From: Tomocerus qinae
Taxonomy: Eukaryota > Arthropoda > Collembola > Entomobryomorpha > Tomoceridae
Reading direction: 5' to 3'
Length of the DNA stretch: 64,000 nucleotides
Assembly (NCBI GenBank): GCA_020055645.1
Contig: CM034547.1
Coordinates: forward strand, 41,333,909 to 41,397,908
Shown here in pieces: positions 34,991 to 46,190 of the stretch. The position numbers were made by a program, and so were the translations under genes. How positions within the stretch are numbered: position 1 is the stretch's first letter; each line of letters starts with the position of its first letter. The notes under the pieces are model-generated. The model had not been told where the DNA came from and made no database searches. It saw nothing but the letters and a program-made list of their open reading frames with translations.

Positions 34991-37900
34991 ATGACCATGG
35001 CCAACAACAAATGTCTGTTCCTCATCGTGTTGAGCCTGATTGTGGGTTCTGCTCGACCTGGGTACTACAACCAAGTGAAACAGAAGGAGGTTTTCATCCC
35101 AAAAGTGTTGGCACCCGTCGTGGTCGTTGAACCTGAAAATGTGGCTTCGAAATATTTTGAATTGTTCCTGTCGAATCCGTACGAAGTGACCCCACAGAGC
35201 CTCAACACTTTGTACTCCAACAGCTACGCCGAAAATCTCACATCCATTTCCCAAAAGTGTCCTCGGGATTCTTTCTTCGCGAGTTACAATCCTAGCCATA
35301 AAGGGGCTGTCGCCAATCTGGCCAACCTGTACAATGGTAACTAATAAAATATTTAATATTGACAATATTTAATTGACAATCAATTAATTGACAGGCCAGA
35401 CGAATTTCCAAACGTTGCTGGATCTGTCCCAGTTTTTCAAGACCCGACCAGAGACGCATCCTTCAGTTTGGTATGCATCCTTCCTAAGAGGCCAAGCAGC
35501 TCAAATGCCTGAAACTCTTGCATTTCAACGACCCAGTCCGGTCAACTTATTTCCAACTGACTTCTTCCCCGACAGTCTGATGAAGCAATCCACACAAACC
35601 CCACAGGTCCAATAAAACACTTATTCTACTTTTTTAACACCACCCACACGTTTTAAAAAATTATTTTCATTTTCAAAGGAGTGTGTATTTCTGGATGAAC
35701 GATTCGGACAAGACAATGGAGTTGAAAATCTTCTTTGGTACTTTCGTGAGGACGTCCAGATGAATGCTCAGTAATCATTTATATATTTATTACCGCAGAC
35801 ATGGCATTAATTTCAAGGAATTTTTCTTGAAAAATGAAACATTTGAAATAAATGAAATAAATACAATGCGCATGTGTACACGCATGTGCCTTCTATTTAT
35901 TTCAAGTGAAATTTATTGAAATTTTTAAAATAAATGCCATGTACCCTATTTATTTCATTTATTTCAAATTTTTCATTTTTCAAGGAAAGTAGTAGTGAAA
36001 TATTTCGCAAAATATTTCAAAAATTTTCTAATACTTATTTCCGAGAAATATTTCCAAGTCAGAAAGCGCTATATGTCTGTTTATTTATTTCTTTATATAA
36101 TATAAATGCAACCAAAGCCATAAATTGAGTTTTAATTCCATTTAATTTTGTTTCTCTCTTCAGTCATTGGATTTGGCATCTTCTGTACCCGATAGACAGC
36201 CGGCAGCAAATCCCTCGTCGTGGGGAGTTTTTCTATTTCTTTCATCATGAATTGATTGCAAGGTAATGATTAAAATTGTTTAATATTGTTATCGAAATGT
36301 CTACTAAAAGGGATAATTTCCAGATATGGAGCAGAAAGAATTTCAAACGGTTTGTCACCCCAGATTCCTTTTAATATGCAATTAAATTCGGTGGTTGACG
36401 AAGGATACAATCCTCATTTGATGAACGGTATTGCTACTATGGCCTGGGCACCTCGGCCACCCTTTCAGCAATTGGATGTAAATAAATATTTGCTTGATAC
36501 TCCAAATTAACAATTTTCCTATTAAATGTGTACCTTTTGATGACAGTTTAGAAATTAATAAATATTTGTTTGCTTAGGCTGCCCTTAATGATACAATTTT
36601 TCAACAACTGGTGAATCTGACAGTGATCAAGGACCGGGTTCTTGAAAGCCTTTTCGCTGGAACTGTTTTTACGGTACAGTTATTTTTAAATGGCATAGTA
36701 GATGATGAAAATAAAATAATTATTTGAATTACAGGGAAGTACACTGCTCCCGATTCACACGGCTGACAACATCAACATTGTAGGGGAAATATCCGAAGGC
36801 TCCGATTATTCAATAAACACTAATTTCTATGGCATGTTGGGATATCACAACGAAGGTCACATCATTTTGGCTAATTTAATTGGAAACTCTGCTCCAGTAA
36901 GTCATCAATCATTAAAATTAAATCTCAATTGCCTATCAAAGTCAAATCTTTCCGAATTCGTAGCCGACAAAATAACTATATAAAACTATTAGATTTTGTT
37001 ATTATTTGTTTCCAATAAGAGTTCAAGGACCACAATAAAAATTATTATTGACACTACCCAAACACAAAATATTTACGAATATTTCGGACACGCTAAGGCT
37101 ATAACATTTTCAATCGGAATTTCCCTCCAATAAAACGTGATTTTAATTTATTTCAGGGAACTATGGGAGTCATGGTAAGAAATAACCAGAGTTTCGGATT
37201 TTCCCATCCCATTTGATAGGATAATTGGGAAATATGAAATTTTCAACTTCGGTGGACTTTTTTCTCTACTTCCCACTATTTCCCATTTCCATCGAAATCT
37301 TGGGAATAACTTAAAAATTCTAAGGCTGTTAGAAATACCCTCTCTGCATATTTAGAAAAATTATCTTACGCAAACAACCTGAATCTGACGAGATTCTACC
37401 GGCCTTTTAATTTTGAGTATTTGAATTTGATAAGAAATAAATTAAGAATTGGTTGAAAATAGGGAGACCTTGCAACAGCCATGAGGGATCCAGTATTTTA
37501 CCGTTGGCACAAATTAGTCGACATTTTGTTTAACGCTTACAAAGCTACCCACTTGGCCCCCTACCAACTTCTTCAGGTATAATAAACACAGATAAAACCA
37601 ATTTAGTTGTTTGCATTGTAAGTATAAAAGTTAAATCTGTTACGTGGATTTTTTCTTAAACAGGGTGAACATCCGTTGGTGTTCAGAGGAATTAGTGTCA
37701 CAAATGTTCAAGTGATTCCAGATGATTCGGCTGGAGGAGTTGTTAATCTTCTCCGAACATTTTGGAATGCCCGTCGATTTAATTTACAGGGTGGTCTGGA
37801 TTTTAACAGCATGAATGCCACAGGGCCTCCGAATGTTAATATTTGCGCAAAACATTTGGACCACGAAGAATTTACATACCAGATCCAAATAGTAAATTAC

Positions 37901-38951
37901 CCAACTAAATCAATATCTTATTTACCAGTGACCACGAATGAATTTTAATTTTACGACATTTTGGTAATAGGAAAATCAACTTGAAGCAGCAGTTGCAGCG
38001 ACTGTACGACTATATCTGGCGCCAAGATTCAAAACAGCAAAGGAAAAGCACCGTTACACAATGGCCGAACAAAGGACTCGTTTCTTTTCCATGGACTCCT
38101 TCGTAACAACTCGTAAATTCATTTTTATTCACAACTTTAAATAAAGTGTTTTTTAAGTTTAGACAAAATCAAAAAGACCAACATGGTTTCGAATTTCGAA
38201 AAGTTTTTTTCATCTATGTCATTTTATGCAATATTTCTAAAAACTTGAATTTTGATGTTTTTGGATCTTAAGAGAATAGCCATGCTAACTTAAATAAATG
38301 AAGTAATGTTACATTTTTAGTGCGACCGGGCAGCAACGTGATAAGCAGAAGATCGGTGGATTCAACACTAACGGCACCATGGCCAAAATCGGTTGAACAA
38401 ATTCGCCAAGAAATAAATTCCAGTATTCGAGGGACGGTTGACTGTGAATGTGGATATCCTCATCATCTTCTTCTTCCCAAGGGGACACCGGAGGGAATGA
38501 CCTTTGACCTTTTCGTGATGGTGACTGATGGAGCTGTGGACGCAGTTGTGGATCCACCCCAACCACAGCGACCACAACAAAACTTTGAAATGCCCCGCTG
38601 CACACCGAGTCATATTCACTGTGGCATTCAAGGAAGAATGTATCCCGATGCAAAACCGATGGGATATCCTTTTGACCGAAGTCCTTTCTTTGTCCCGACT
38701 TACATCCAACATCCTTCTGGGAAATTCGAAATTAAAAATATCCAAGTGTCCTCACTAGAAGAATACGTTAGCCACATTCCCAATACAGCAACAACCAAGG
38801 TACGTCGTCAATCACCAATAAAAATATCTAATTGAAGCCTAGTTCAAAATATTTTATTAATCCAATTCGTCGATTCATTCTTTAGATTGTGGTTGTCCAT
38901 CAAAACATCCAAACTGGACTGGAAAACTTTGTTCAAACTCAACCGACTTAA
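34991..38951 (+). CDS. Hemocyanin/prophenoloxidase-family protein with signal peptide
   Basis: Thirteen exons: 34991-35336, 35395-35606, 35679-35770, 36164-36262, 36324-36477, 36578-36673, 36735-36896, 37157-37174, 37463-37576, 37664-37891, 37971-38112, 38321-38799 and 38886-38951, encoding 735 aa. Both copper sites are complete. CuA has His218 and His222 (HHWIWHLLYP) plus a His in FFYFFHHELIAR (244). CuB has His371 and His375 (YHNEGH) plus His409 in DPVFYRWH. The third domain is present (CGYPHHLLLPKGTPEG, FDLFVMVTD). A cleavable signal peptide (CLFLIVLSLIVG) favours hemocyanin, since arthropod prophenoloxidases normally lack one. The family carries oxygen or oxidises phenols in hemolymph. 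Exon 8 is only 18 nt (GTMGVM), confirmed by the conserved GVMGD context. ATG 34997 is an alternative start. Confidence 0.93.
35840..36012 (+). repeat. Dispersed repeat in hemocyanin intron 3, copy of 11.31-11.47 kb
   Basis: It shares the block order described for 11310-11470, including a central 22-bp palindrome (gcgcatgtgtacacgcatgtgc at about 35868) and caaggaaagtag near 35983. Confidence 0.75.
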
Positions 38952-40034
38952 TTTAGTGTCTTTTTTTCATTTATTTACCATCTTTTATTTATATTATAAA
39001 TATTCATGCAATTTATTTAAAGTCAATGCATTAGAGCAACGCGGAATTGAATAATATGCAAATTGTATTTTTAATGGAGATGTAAGTGGGTTGTCTAGAT
39101 ACAATGAAATGGAAAACGTTGTCACAATTTTATCGCAGACTTGTCTCTGCCAACAACAATCTGCACTTTGTCTTAACAACTCACAATCACTCGTTAAGAC
39201 TTGACGCCCATCAGATTCAATTGGTCTGCAGAATCCAAATTTTTTCATCTAAATAAGTTATAATTCAAATTACAAAGCCCGGAATTATTACGAGAGAATT
39301 CTCAAAGAAATTGCAAAAAAAACGAAACAAACAAAGCTGGGAACAAGGAACTCGTGGAAATTATCACTTTCATAACAACCTCCGCTACTCTGTACCTCTT
39401 ATGAATGTACCTATTGTTTCACTACGAATGAGAACTTTACTGTTTTTACTACTTCTAGCACCTCGCTCCTGCACAATAACAAATTACGTATTAATCGGCG
39501 ATAAGCATTTTTTGAGTGGCGGATAATGAATGAGAAATTAGTTATGAAAATGTCTTTAGAATTAAAATATATTTTCTGCTATATTCTGTTAAATAAGTCT
39601 CTGAATTTTCTTGATCAATAAAAGTTGGTCAATTCTATTAAGATTTTTCAATGACATTTTATTTCTTAATGAAGACGTGAAAATGGTTACTGCCCATGAG
39701 ATAATATTATAAAGTGTGCTCAGAGAGTGGTGAGTTAGGTAAGAATGTCTTTGTTTGATTAGAAAAGGTTTCCTTATTCACAATTATAGCATTCAATGCC
39801 TTTGCAGCCACAGTCACTTGGGAAATTGCAGTCGTCGCTTAAAAATCTTTCATTTGTTTGCATAATACTTATCGACAGAGTGACTCAAGTCGTCATACTT
39901 TAGTTGCATCTTCAATTGGTCGCTTCAATCCCTCAGAAACATTTTCAAGTCATCATACCATGAAATTTCGATAGAATTATAGACATATTTGATTTGAGTT
40001 CAACGACAACCGAATCAAAATTTAATCGTTGACG
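38952..40034. other. Spacer between hemocyanin and esterase genes
   Basis: I see no gene, array or repeat that I can support in these 1.1 kb. Confidence 0.4.
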
Positions 40035-42077
40035 ATGGGTGAATCAATTTTCCAGTTTAAATTCGTCATTTGTGTGTATTATCTGTTGTTCCTCACTTTA
40101 CAAACCAACGCAGAAAGTCGACTGTATAAATTAGGTAACATATTTCAATTATTTTATTTATTTATTGTCATGTGCTCCTGAAAATCAGATGTTATTGCCA
40201 AAATTTAAAAAATTATTCGATGAAAACGAAAATTTTTGGATTTCAAAACATTGTAATTTTATTATTAAATATTATAACGAAAGTAATAATTAACTAAAAT
40301 ATTAATAAAATAGAAAATATAATAATATGACGTAAAAATAAAATAATGTAAATAAAACATGATCGCTTCCAATTCGAAACTGTTACTTTTTTAACTAGCT
40401 CCTTCAATTTGCATTCATCAATGAATCATAATTTTATTAATAATTTATTAGTTGAAAACAAGTTTTTTGAACCATGTTGACAATTAATTGAAAACGCAGG
40501 GACTCCAAATATTTGTCGTGATAAAATAACGCTATCTGGATTTTCTAGCGGCGGGACATTTGCCCAGCACATGCAAATTTCTTACTCTTCTTTGTTTACT
40601 GGAATTGCAGTATTTTCACATGGTATTTAAGATTAATTAAAATTAAATTATTTCGTATTTTTAGTGAATATTTTAATGTTTTGGTCATTTCATCAATTAG
40701 CATATTACCGTTGTGGTCCCGGAGATGGTTCGGTAGACAATTATGACAATGCATGCACATTAGTTGGACCACAGGGCCCTACTTCTCCTCAATACAATCC
40801 GGAATTGGCTGTTGTGGATATTAAGAATTACGCAAATGATGGATTAATCGACAATCCAATCAATTTATTTAACCAACTCCTTTACGTTTACTCGGGCACC
40901 AAAAACAATTTCTTCTCTCTCGGTAATTATTATTCCTTCCCAAAATTATTAAATAAAAAACAAAATGTATTAAAGTGACTTAAAAATTCACAGGGACCAG
41001 TTTGGGCATTTTATCAGTTTACGAGCCTTTTACACAAAATGCAACGGCCATTCGAACTCGTGTCCAACCAGCTAACTTAGTTTTGGTCAGTAATAATAAG
41101 TAAACAATTTTAAAATAGTCGATGGCTAATAAATTTTAAAAATGTGAATGGTTAATTTGTTTTAAATCGCCAAAAATTTTGGATTGAAGTTTTTAATCTA
41201 TGAACAAAATTAATCAAAAATTTTAATTAATTTATTGAATTTAATTTAAATTAACAATTATGTAATAAAATAATTGTTTGCAGCCCACAAACAACCAATT
41301 TGGAAGGGCATGTTCTCAAGATGCTTCGAATAACTTGTTTTTGGCAAAATGTGGATTTTCAGGGGCTTATGAAGGTCTAAATTTCATTTTAGGCGGAGGA
41401 CTTATTGAGCCAAAGAGTAATCTATTTTAAATCCTCTTTATTCGCTATGGGAAAAGTTTTGTGTATTAAAATTAATTTATTTACAAAGGGAATGTATTTG
41501 CGGATCGTTCAAGTTTATTGCGATTTGATCAGACTGAGTTTTTCTATGGAATTGATGGAGGGGGCCCCCACTTTATGGACGTAGAAGGTTTTATGTACTT
41601 GCCAAAAAATTGTGAATTCAAAGAGTGCTTACTGCATTTCTATTTTCATGGTTGCTCCACTGGCAGGTAAAACTAGTTTTACGATTTAATTTCATTTTCA
41701 AATTAAAATGTTCATGAAACTAATTAAAATAAATTGTTGTAGGGAATTTACGGGTTCGAGTCACATTGTGCACAGCGGCTATCTGGAAGTGGCAGAAGCG
41801 AATGACATTATAATGGTCTTCCCTCAAGCTGTGTCAAGCTCACCAGAAAATACTATCGGCTGTTGGGACACTTTCGGGCTTACTGGCAAGTTTTATGGTA
41901 AGATTGTTGATTAACATTTTTGCTATTATGACTTGACAAATTATGTTTAAAATTTCAGCGACTCAGCGAGGGGCTCAAGTGACGGTTGTGCGAAATATGC
42001 TGGCTAGATTGTTGGGAGAAGATCACATTTACCAACACTTGGACAACTTTATAGTTAACCATTATAAATACATATAA
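40035..42077 (+). CDS. Secreted PHB-depolymerase-like esterase
   Basis: Eight exons: 40035-40134, 40500-40622, 40701-40922, 40994-41085, 41284-41416, 41489-41666, 41743-41897 and 41959-42077, encoding 373 aa. An N-terminal signal peptide (VICVYYLLFLTLQTNAES) precedes the nucleophile elbow GFSSGG (ITLSGFSSGGTFAQHMQISY) with FTGIAVFSHA. The mid/C-terminal part matches type-2 PHB depolymerases and related alpha/beta-hydrolases: FDQTEFF, the MDVEGFMYLPKNC stretch, LHFYFHGCSTG, ANDIIMVFPQA and GCWDTFGLTG. These enzymes hydrolyse polyhydroxyalkanoate or other short-chain esters outside the cell and are mainly bacterial and fungal. The signal peptide and seven small introns show a functional animal gene. 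Which polyester or ester it uses cannot be read from the sequence. Horizontal origin is inference. Confidence 0.88.
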
Positions 42078-42701
42078 ATAATTCTACCAGCCGTTAATAA
42101 ATAAATTGTAGCTGCATCTCATTCAGATAGGAAGTAATATGATAATTGTCAAGCGTGTTTTATATGATTTTATACTTTAAATAATTTCCAATAGAGGTTT
42201 CCCACAATTGGTGACCGGTCACTAAATTAACATGAATAGGTATTAAAATGACTACAGTACCTGCCTGTGTTATCCTGGAATTGTGGGAAACGTCTATTGT
42301 GATGGAAAAAATAAATAATTGAATACTTAATCTATTTTTTGTTAATTTTAGGAGCTGTCATTTTAAAAGCCATGAAAAGCATTCTTTTGCTATATTTTGT
42401 ATGCAAAAAATTTAAATTGCAAATTAAACAGGGAAGAATAAATGTAGTCGTTGAAATAAATCAGTAAGATAAATAAATTGATCGAACACGAAAATGCTCT
42501 TAGCACCTTCAACGACAGAAAAACTATTTTTTGTTTCATTTGGTAGGGACGTGTTTGGTTATCTGAGTCAAGTTTTACAAAGTTGTTAATCATGCAGTTA
42601 TCAATACTTGTGTTACATTTCCTCTTGCTATAATGCACAAATTTAATGGAGGCCACAATTCGAATGTTATTTATTTATTGATAAATTGTAAATGGAATGA
42701 T
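42078..42701. other. 3' flanks of two convergent genes, with a MITE
   Basis: I see no gene. The interval contains the small TIR element at 42189-42299. Confidence 0.45.
42189..42299. mobile_element. 111-bp MITE with 22-bp terminal inverted repeats
   Basis: The segment caatagaggtttcccacaatt at 42189 is inverted at 42279-42299 with one mismatch. The body is non-coding. Confidence 0.85.
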
Positions 42702-43448
42702 TTAAATGCAGCCCAAGCCCACAGATTGAGTGTTCCTCAAGGTAATGTTTAAAGTCGAAATCATGTGCACATTTTCTGAAAAAATTTAAAAATAAGTTAT
42801 TATATTGTATTGGACAAAATAAAATAATAATTTTACCGTTGGATGAGATGCAAGTCATATTTCCAGTGTAATTTGGTCCACTGAATAAAGTCCATTTGGA
42901 GTGTCCAGTTGACACGAGGGAGAAGATTCTAAATCGAATGTCATTTTCGTCGTCATAAATGATTTGTTCCTCTCCTCGTTCGGAGGTGTCCGAGTAGAGG
43001 GCTAAGGCAGGAGTGTCGTTATCTTCTGGACCGAAGAATCTGACAGATCCGCTGTATTGAGGCATCGTCGACGTTTGGCTGCACCATTCAGTCTCCCCAC
43101 TCTCTCCACTTCCTTTGTACACAAATGCAGTCCCCGAATAATTGGCCGACCCGTAGAATCTCCAGCTAAACAAGAATTAAATAAAATTATATTTAATTAA
43201 ATAAATTAGAAATGTTTAATTAAATAATGGCCTATTATAAAAAAGAAATAATAATTGACTTACATTCCTTGGGCGCAGTATGACCGTACGTTTTGCATGT
43301 ACCAAGCATAAGGTTCTAAATCTTTAACTTTGTAATCTAAGAGCAACATTCGACCAGAGGTGTCGGCAGTGTCGTATAATTTAATTTGATTTCTTACAGC
43401 CAAGCCGCAAGAAACAAGAGCAAATAAAACTAATAAAAGATTATTCAT
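42702..43448 (-). CDS. Secreted beta/gamma-crystallin-like (Greek-key) protein
   Basis: Three exons on the minus strand: 43264-43448, 42837-43165 and 42702-42775, encoding 195 aa. A signal peptide (NNLLLVLFALVSCGLA) is followed by four Greek-key-like motifs with the aromatic-x6-Gly pattern: IKLYDTADTSGRMLLL, WRFYGSANYSGTAF, LALYSDTSERGEEQII and WTLFSGPNYTGNMTC. Motifs 2 and 4 are the clearest. Four motifs make two crystallin-type domains. Extracellular family members are structural or Ca-binding proteins; Ca ligands are not convincing here. It is expressed convergently towards the esterase gene. Family assignment rests on the motif pattern and is moderate; a lineage-specific secreted beta-sandwich is the alternative. 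Confidence 0.68.
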
Positions 43449-46190
43449 TTTAACAAAATATTATTGAAAAACAAGAATTCTGCAGATTCTCAACTGAGCT
43501 GTGGGATGGTCTAATTCGATTTATATATTAGCTTTGGTATTCGATTAAAATGATTGATGATGCCAAATCAGTAAATTAATACTTGTCAACACATTGGAAA
43601 GTCCTGTATTATATAATTTGATAATCACAGCCACTTGACAATTCATTTCATAACAACCCATGCAAATTGTATTCCTCTCCATCTAAAAATAATCTGCACA
43701 GCCATCATCAATACTTTAATTAATTGCCTTCACAGAATAAATAAAAATTTGCAATATTTTTTACTCGACGCCGAACCTGGAACCGAATTTTGTTTGAATT
43801 GTCTAAGTGAATGTTACAAAACAGTTGGGAAATTGACCAACTCCGAGTCTATTATTTAATATTATTGATATTATTTTCTAAAAATATATTTTTATCTGCA
43901 TCATTCACGACTCATTCGATTCGCAAAAATATTCTCCAGAAATGGATTGGAAATATTTTTAATATTTAGAAATACCAAATATAATAGCCCGTAGATCATC
44001 ATCTTGGATTTCCTGGTGGAATTGAAGGCTTAATATTTGGAAATGTGGAGTTTTGTCTACATTAGTGAATTTGTAAATAGTTCTAATGACCGAGGAAAGG
44101 TTCCCGGATGTGAGGCGCCCCACCCGCCCCATCCTTAGACTAGCTTATAGATTATGATCCATTGTAGAGCTTGTTGTTTGTTATAAATTACCTTATATGA
44201 TTTATACAAGTTGGAAAATTAACATAATGTTAGGTAGTCAACTATCTAATTTCAACTTTTTCATGCAAATGGGATGAGAAATAATAAGTTTCCTATTTGT
44301 TATCGCAAAGAAACCGGAGTAATAAATTGAAGTAAGTACTAAGTTTAATTTATTTACAGATTTATGTCCCATTTAGATAACTTTGAGTCAAGGACTACGT
44401 AAACCAGATTCAAGGTGAACAGAAAACATCAATTTCGCTAGTTTTACTATTATTACGTAACATTGTTGAGTCGGAAGAGTAAAAAGTGAGAAGTTGACGT
44501 GGAGAACAAGTTCTTGTGTGCGAATTATATCTAGATATGACACAAGAAGATGCACGTAGATGAGGCAGGTGGTCAGTCTTCTTCTCTCTTAAGCAGAGAA
44601 GTGAGAGGATGATCACGTCCACTGCGAATGACACAAGAATTGAAAAACTCGGCCGGCTGGCCATGAGCAGAAAGAAACAACAGAATTGATATTCCTTTTA
44701 CTTAGCCACATTCCCATTTATGTTGCAGACACGTTGAAAAACATCTTGGCTAATACTCACACGCTTTTTACCTTTTATATTTTAATGCATCTGTAACAAA
44801 AGAAAACCAGAGGATTATTCTAAGAAGCGGTGGCTGGTAAGTGACGACAAAATTATTAATGCATACTTGTCTAGACGAATTGCATCGCGTGAGATGGACT
44901 GTAATAATATACTGCAATTTGCAATCTCTAATTTCCACTCGAATCAGTCGGACCACCTACGATATTTCAATTCAGCTTTAATTCAGTCAAATTATTGGTT
45001 CTTATCATGCCATACATTTAATAATGTGAATATTTAATCTCAATCATGCTGCATATTATTATAGTTATCACATCTGAAGAAAGTCGAGTGTTTTAACCAC
45101 TTTGTGGTAAAAATGGTAGATAATTAACGGAATAAATAACTAGTAATTACAGGTTTGTACTTTTCAGTTGATTTTCAGTTTTGACCACGATCAAAATGTA
45201 AGAAGCCCAACACTGACCCACGGTTTAGAAACCTTAGTTAGGACAGGTTACACCTTTTTGTTGCTCAGTGGCCACTATTGATTTGTATTTGTACAATGTA
45301 GTTGTAATGATGAGAAGAGGTTTTGTGTACAAAAGAAACATGAGACATTTAATTGCGCTTTAACATGAAAGCTTTTTCTGAGATGTAACAAATATGGATA
45401 TTAAAATGAACTTTTAAATTAACTATCAAGCGAATTTCTAAGATGAACCAAAGTAACAGAGCTGTAACAGTTTTTGCGTGATTTGCCAAAAACCTTTTAG
45501 TTACAATAAGTATCCAAACACAGGTGCAAAAATTCAAACGAATTTTGTCATTATTTTTATCCGATTTGAGATTATCTTGAGACTGCATGTTTTAAATTAT
45601 CCCATTTTGGAACATAAATGCCTAAAATAGAAAATTGGACTGCCATTGATTTGATTTTGAATTTATTTTACGAAACGTTAAAAAATATAAATAAATTTTA
45701 TCATAATTTATTCTATTTGAATGGGATGGACAGACAGACAGAGTAACAAGCCGTGGATTAGCATAAACGTACCTTCCAACAATTGAGGTAGATGTAGGAG
45801 GGTATGATGGGATAAGGTGAGTGTTGCGTTGGCGTGTATAGAGACGGAGGAAGCTTAACGATGAAAGAGTCACGTCCCGTAAAGACTCTGTTATCGTACG
45901 TGTAAATCAACTTTCAATTTTACAGAACTTGATTTCCTGAATATCCAGTTTGATAAGTTTTTTCACAACTTTTTGCTACTCACTCGACTGTTCTCATGTA
46001 GTAGCTAAGTCGGTGTGTGTAAACAACATGAATGCAGGCTGTCTCAGTAATTAATAATAGCCTATCATTATATTTTGCACGCTATTATCTCCTACTTGCT
46101 AATTATTCCCTCATTACAGTCCGTAACATATACTCCAAGAATAGACAAGACAAGAATATCATCATTTTTACAACTACCTGAACAATTACA
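43449..46190. other. 2.7-kb intergenic region without recognisable genes
   Basis: No open frame has domain support or convincing splice sites. The minus-strand frame at 44410-44664 begins with a hydrophobic stretch but then becomes uninformative. No strong repeats were seen. The last part should include the promoter of the first CRAL-TRIO gene. Confidence 0.45.

Noticed and set aside
44410-44664. Minus-strand frame starting with a hydrophobic stretch
   Set aside because: Only the first 25 residues look signal-like; the rest is uninformative and there is no supporting exon or promoter.
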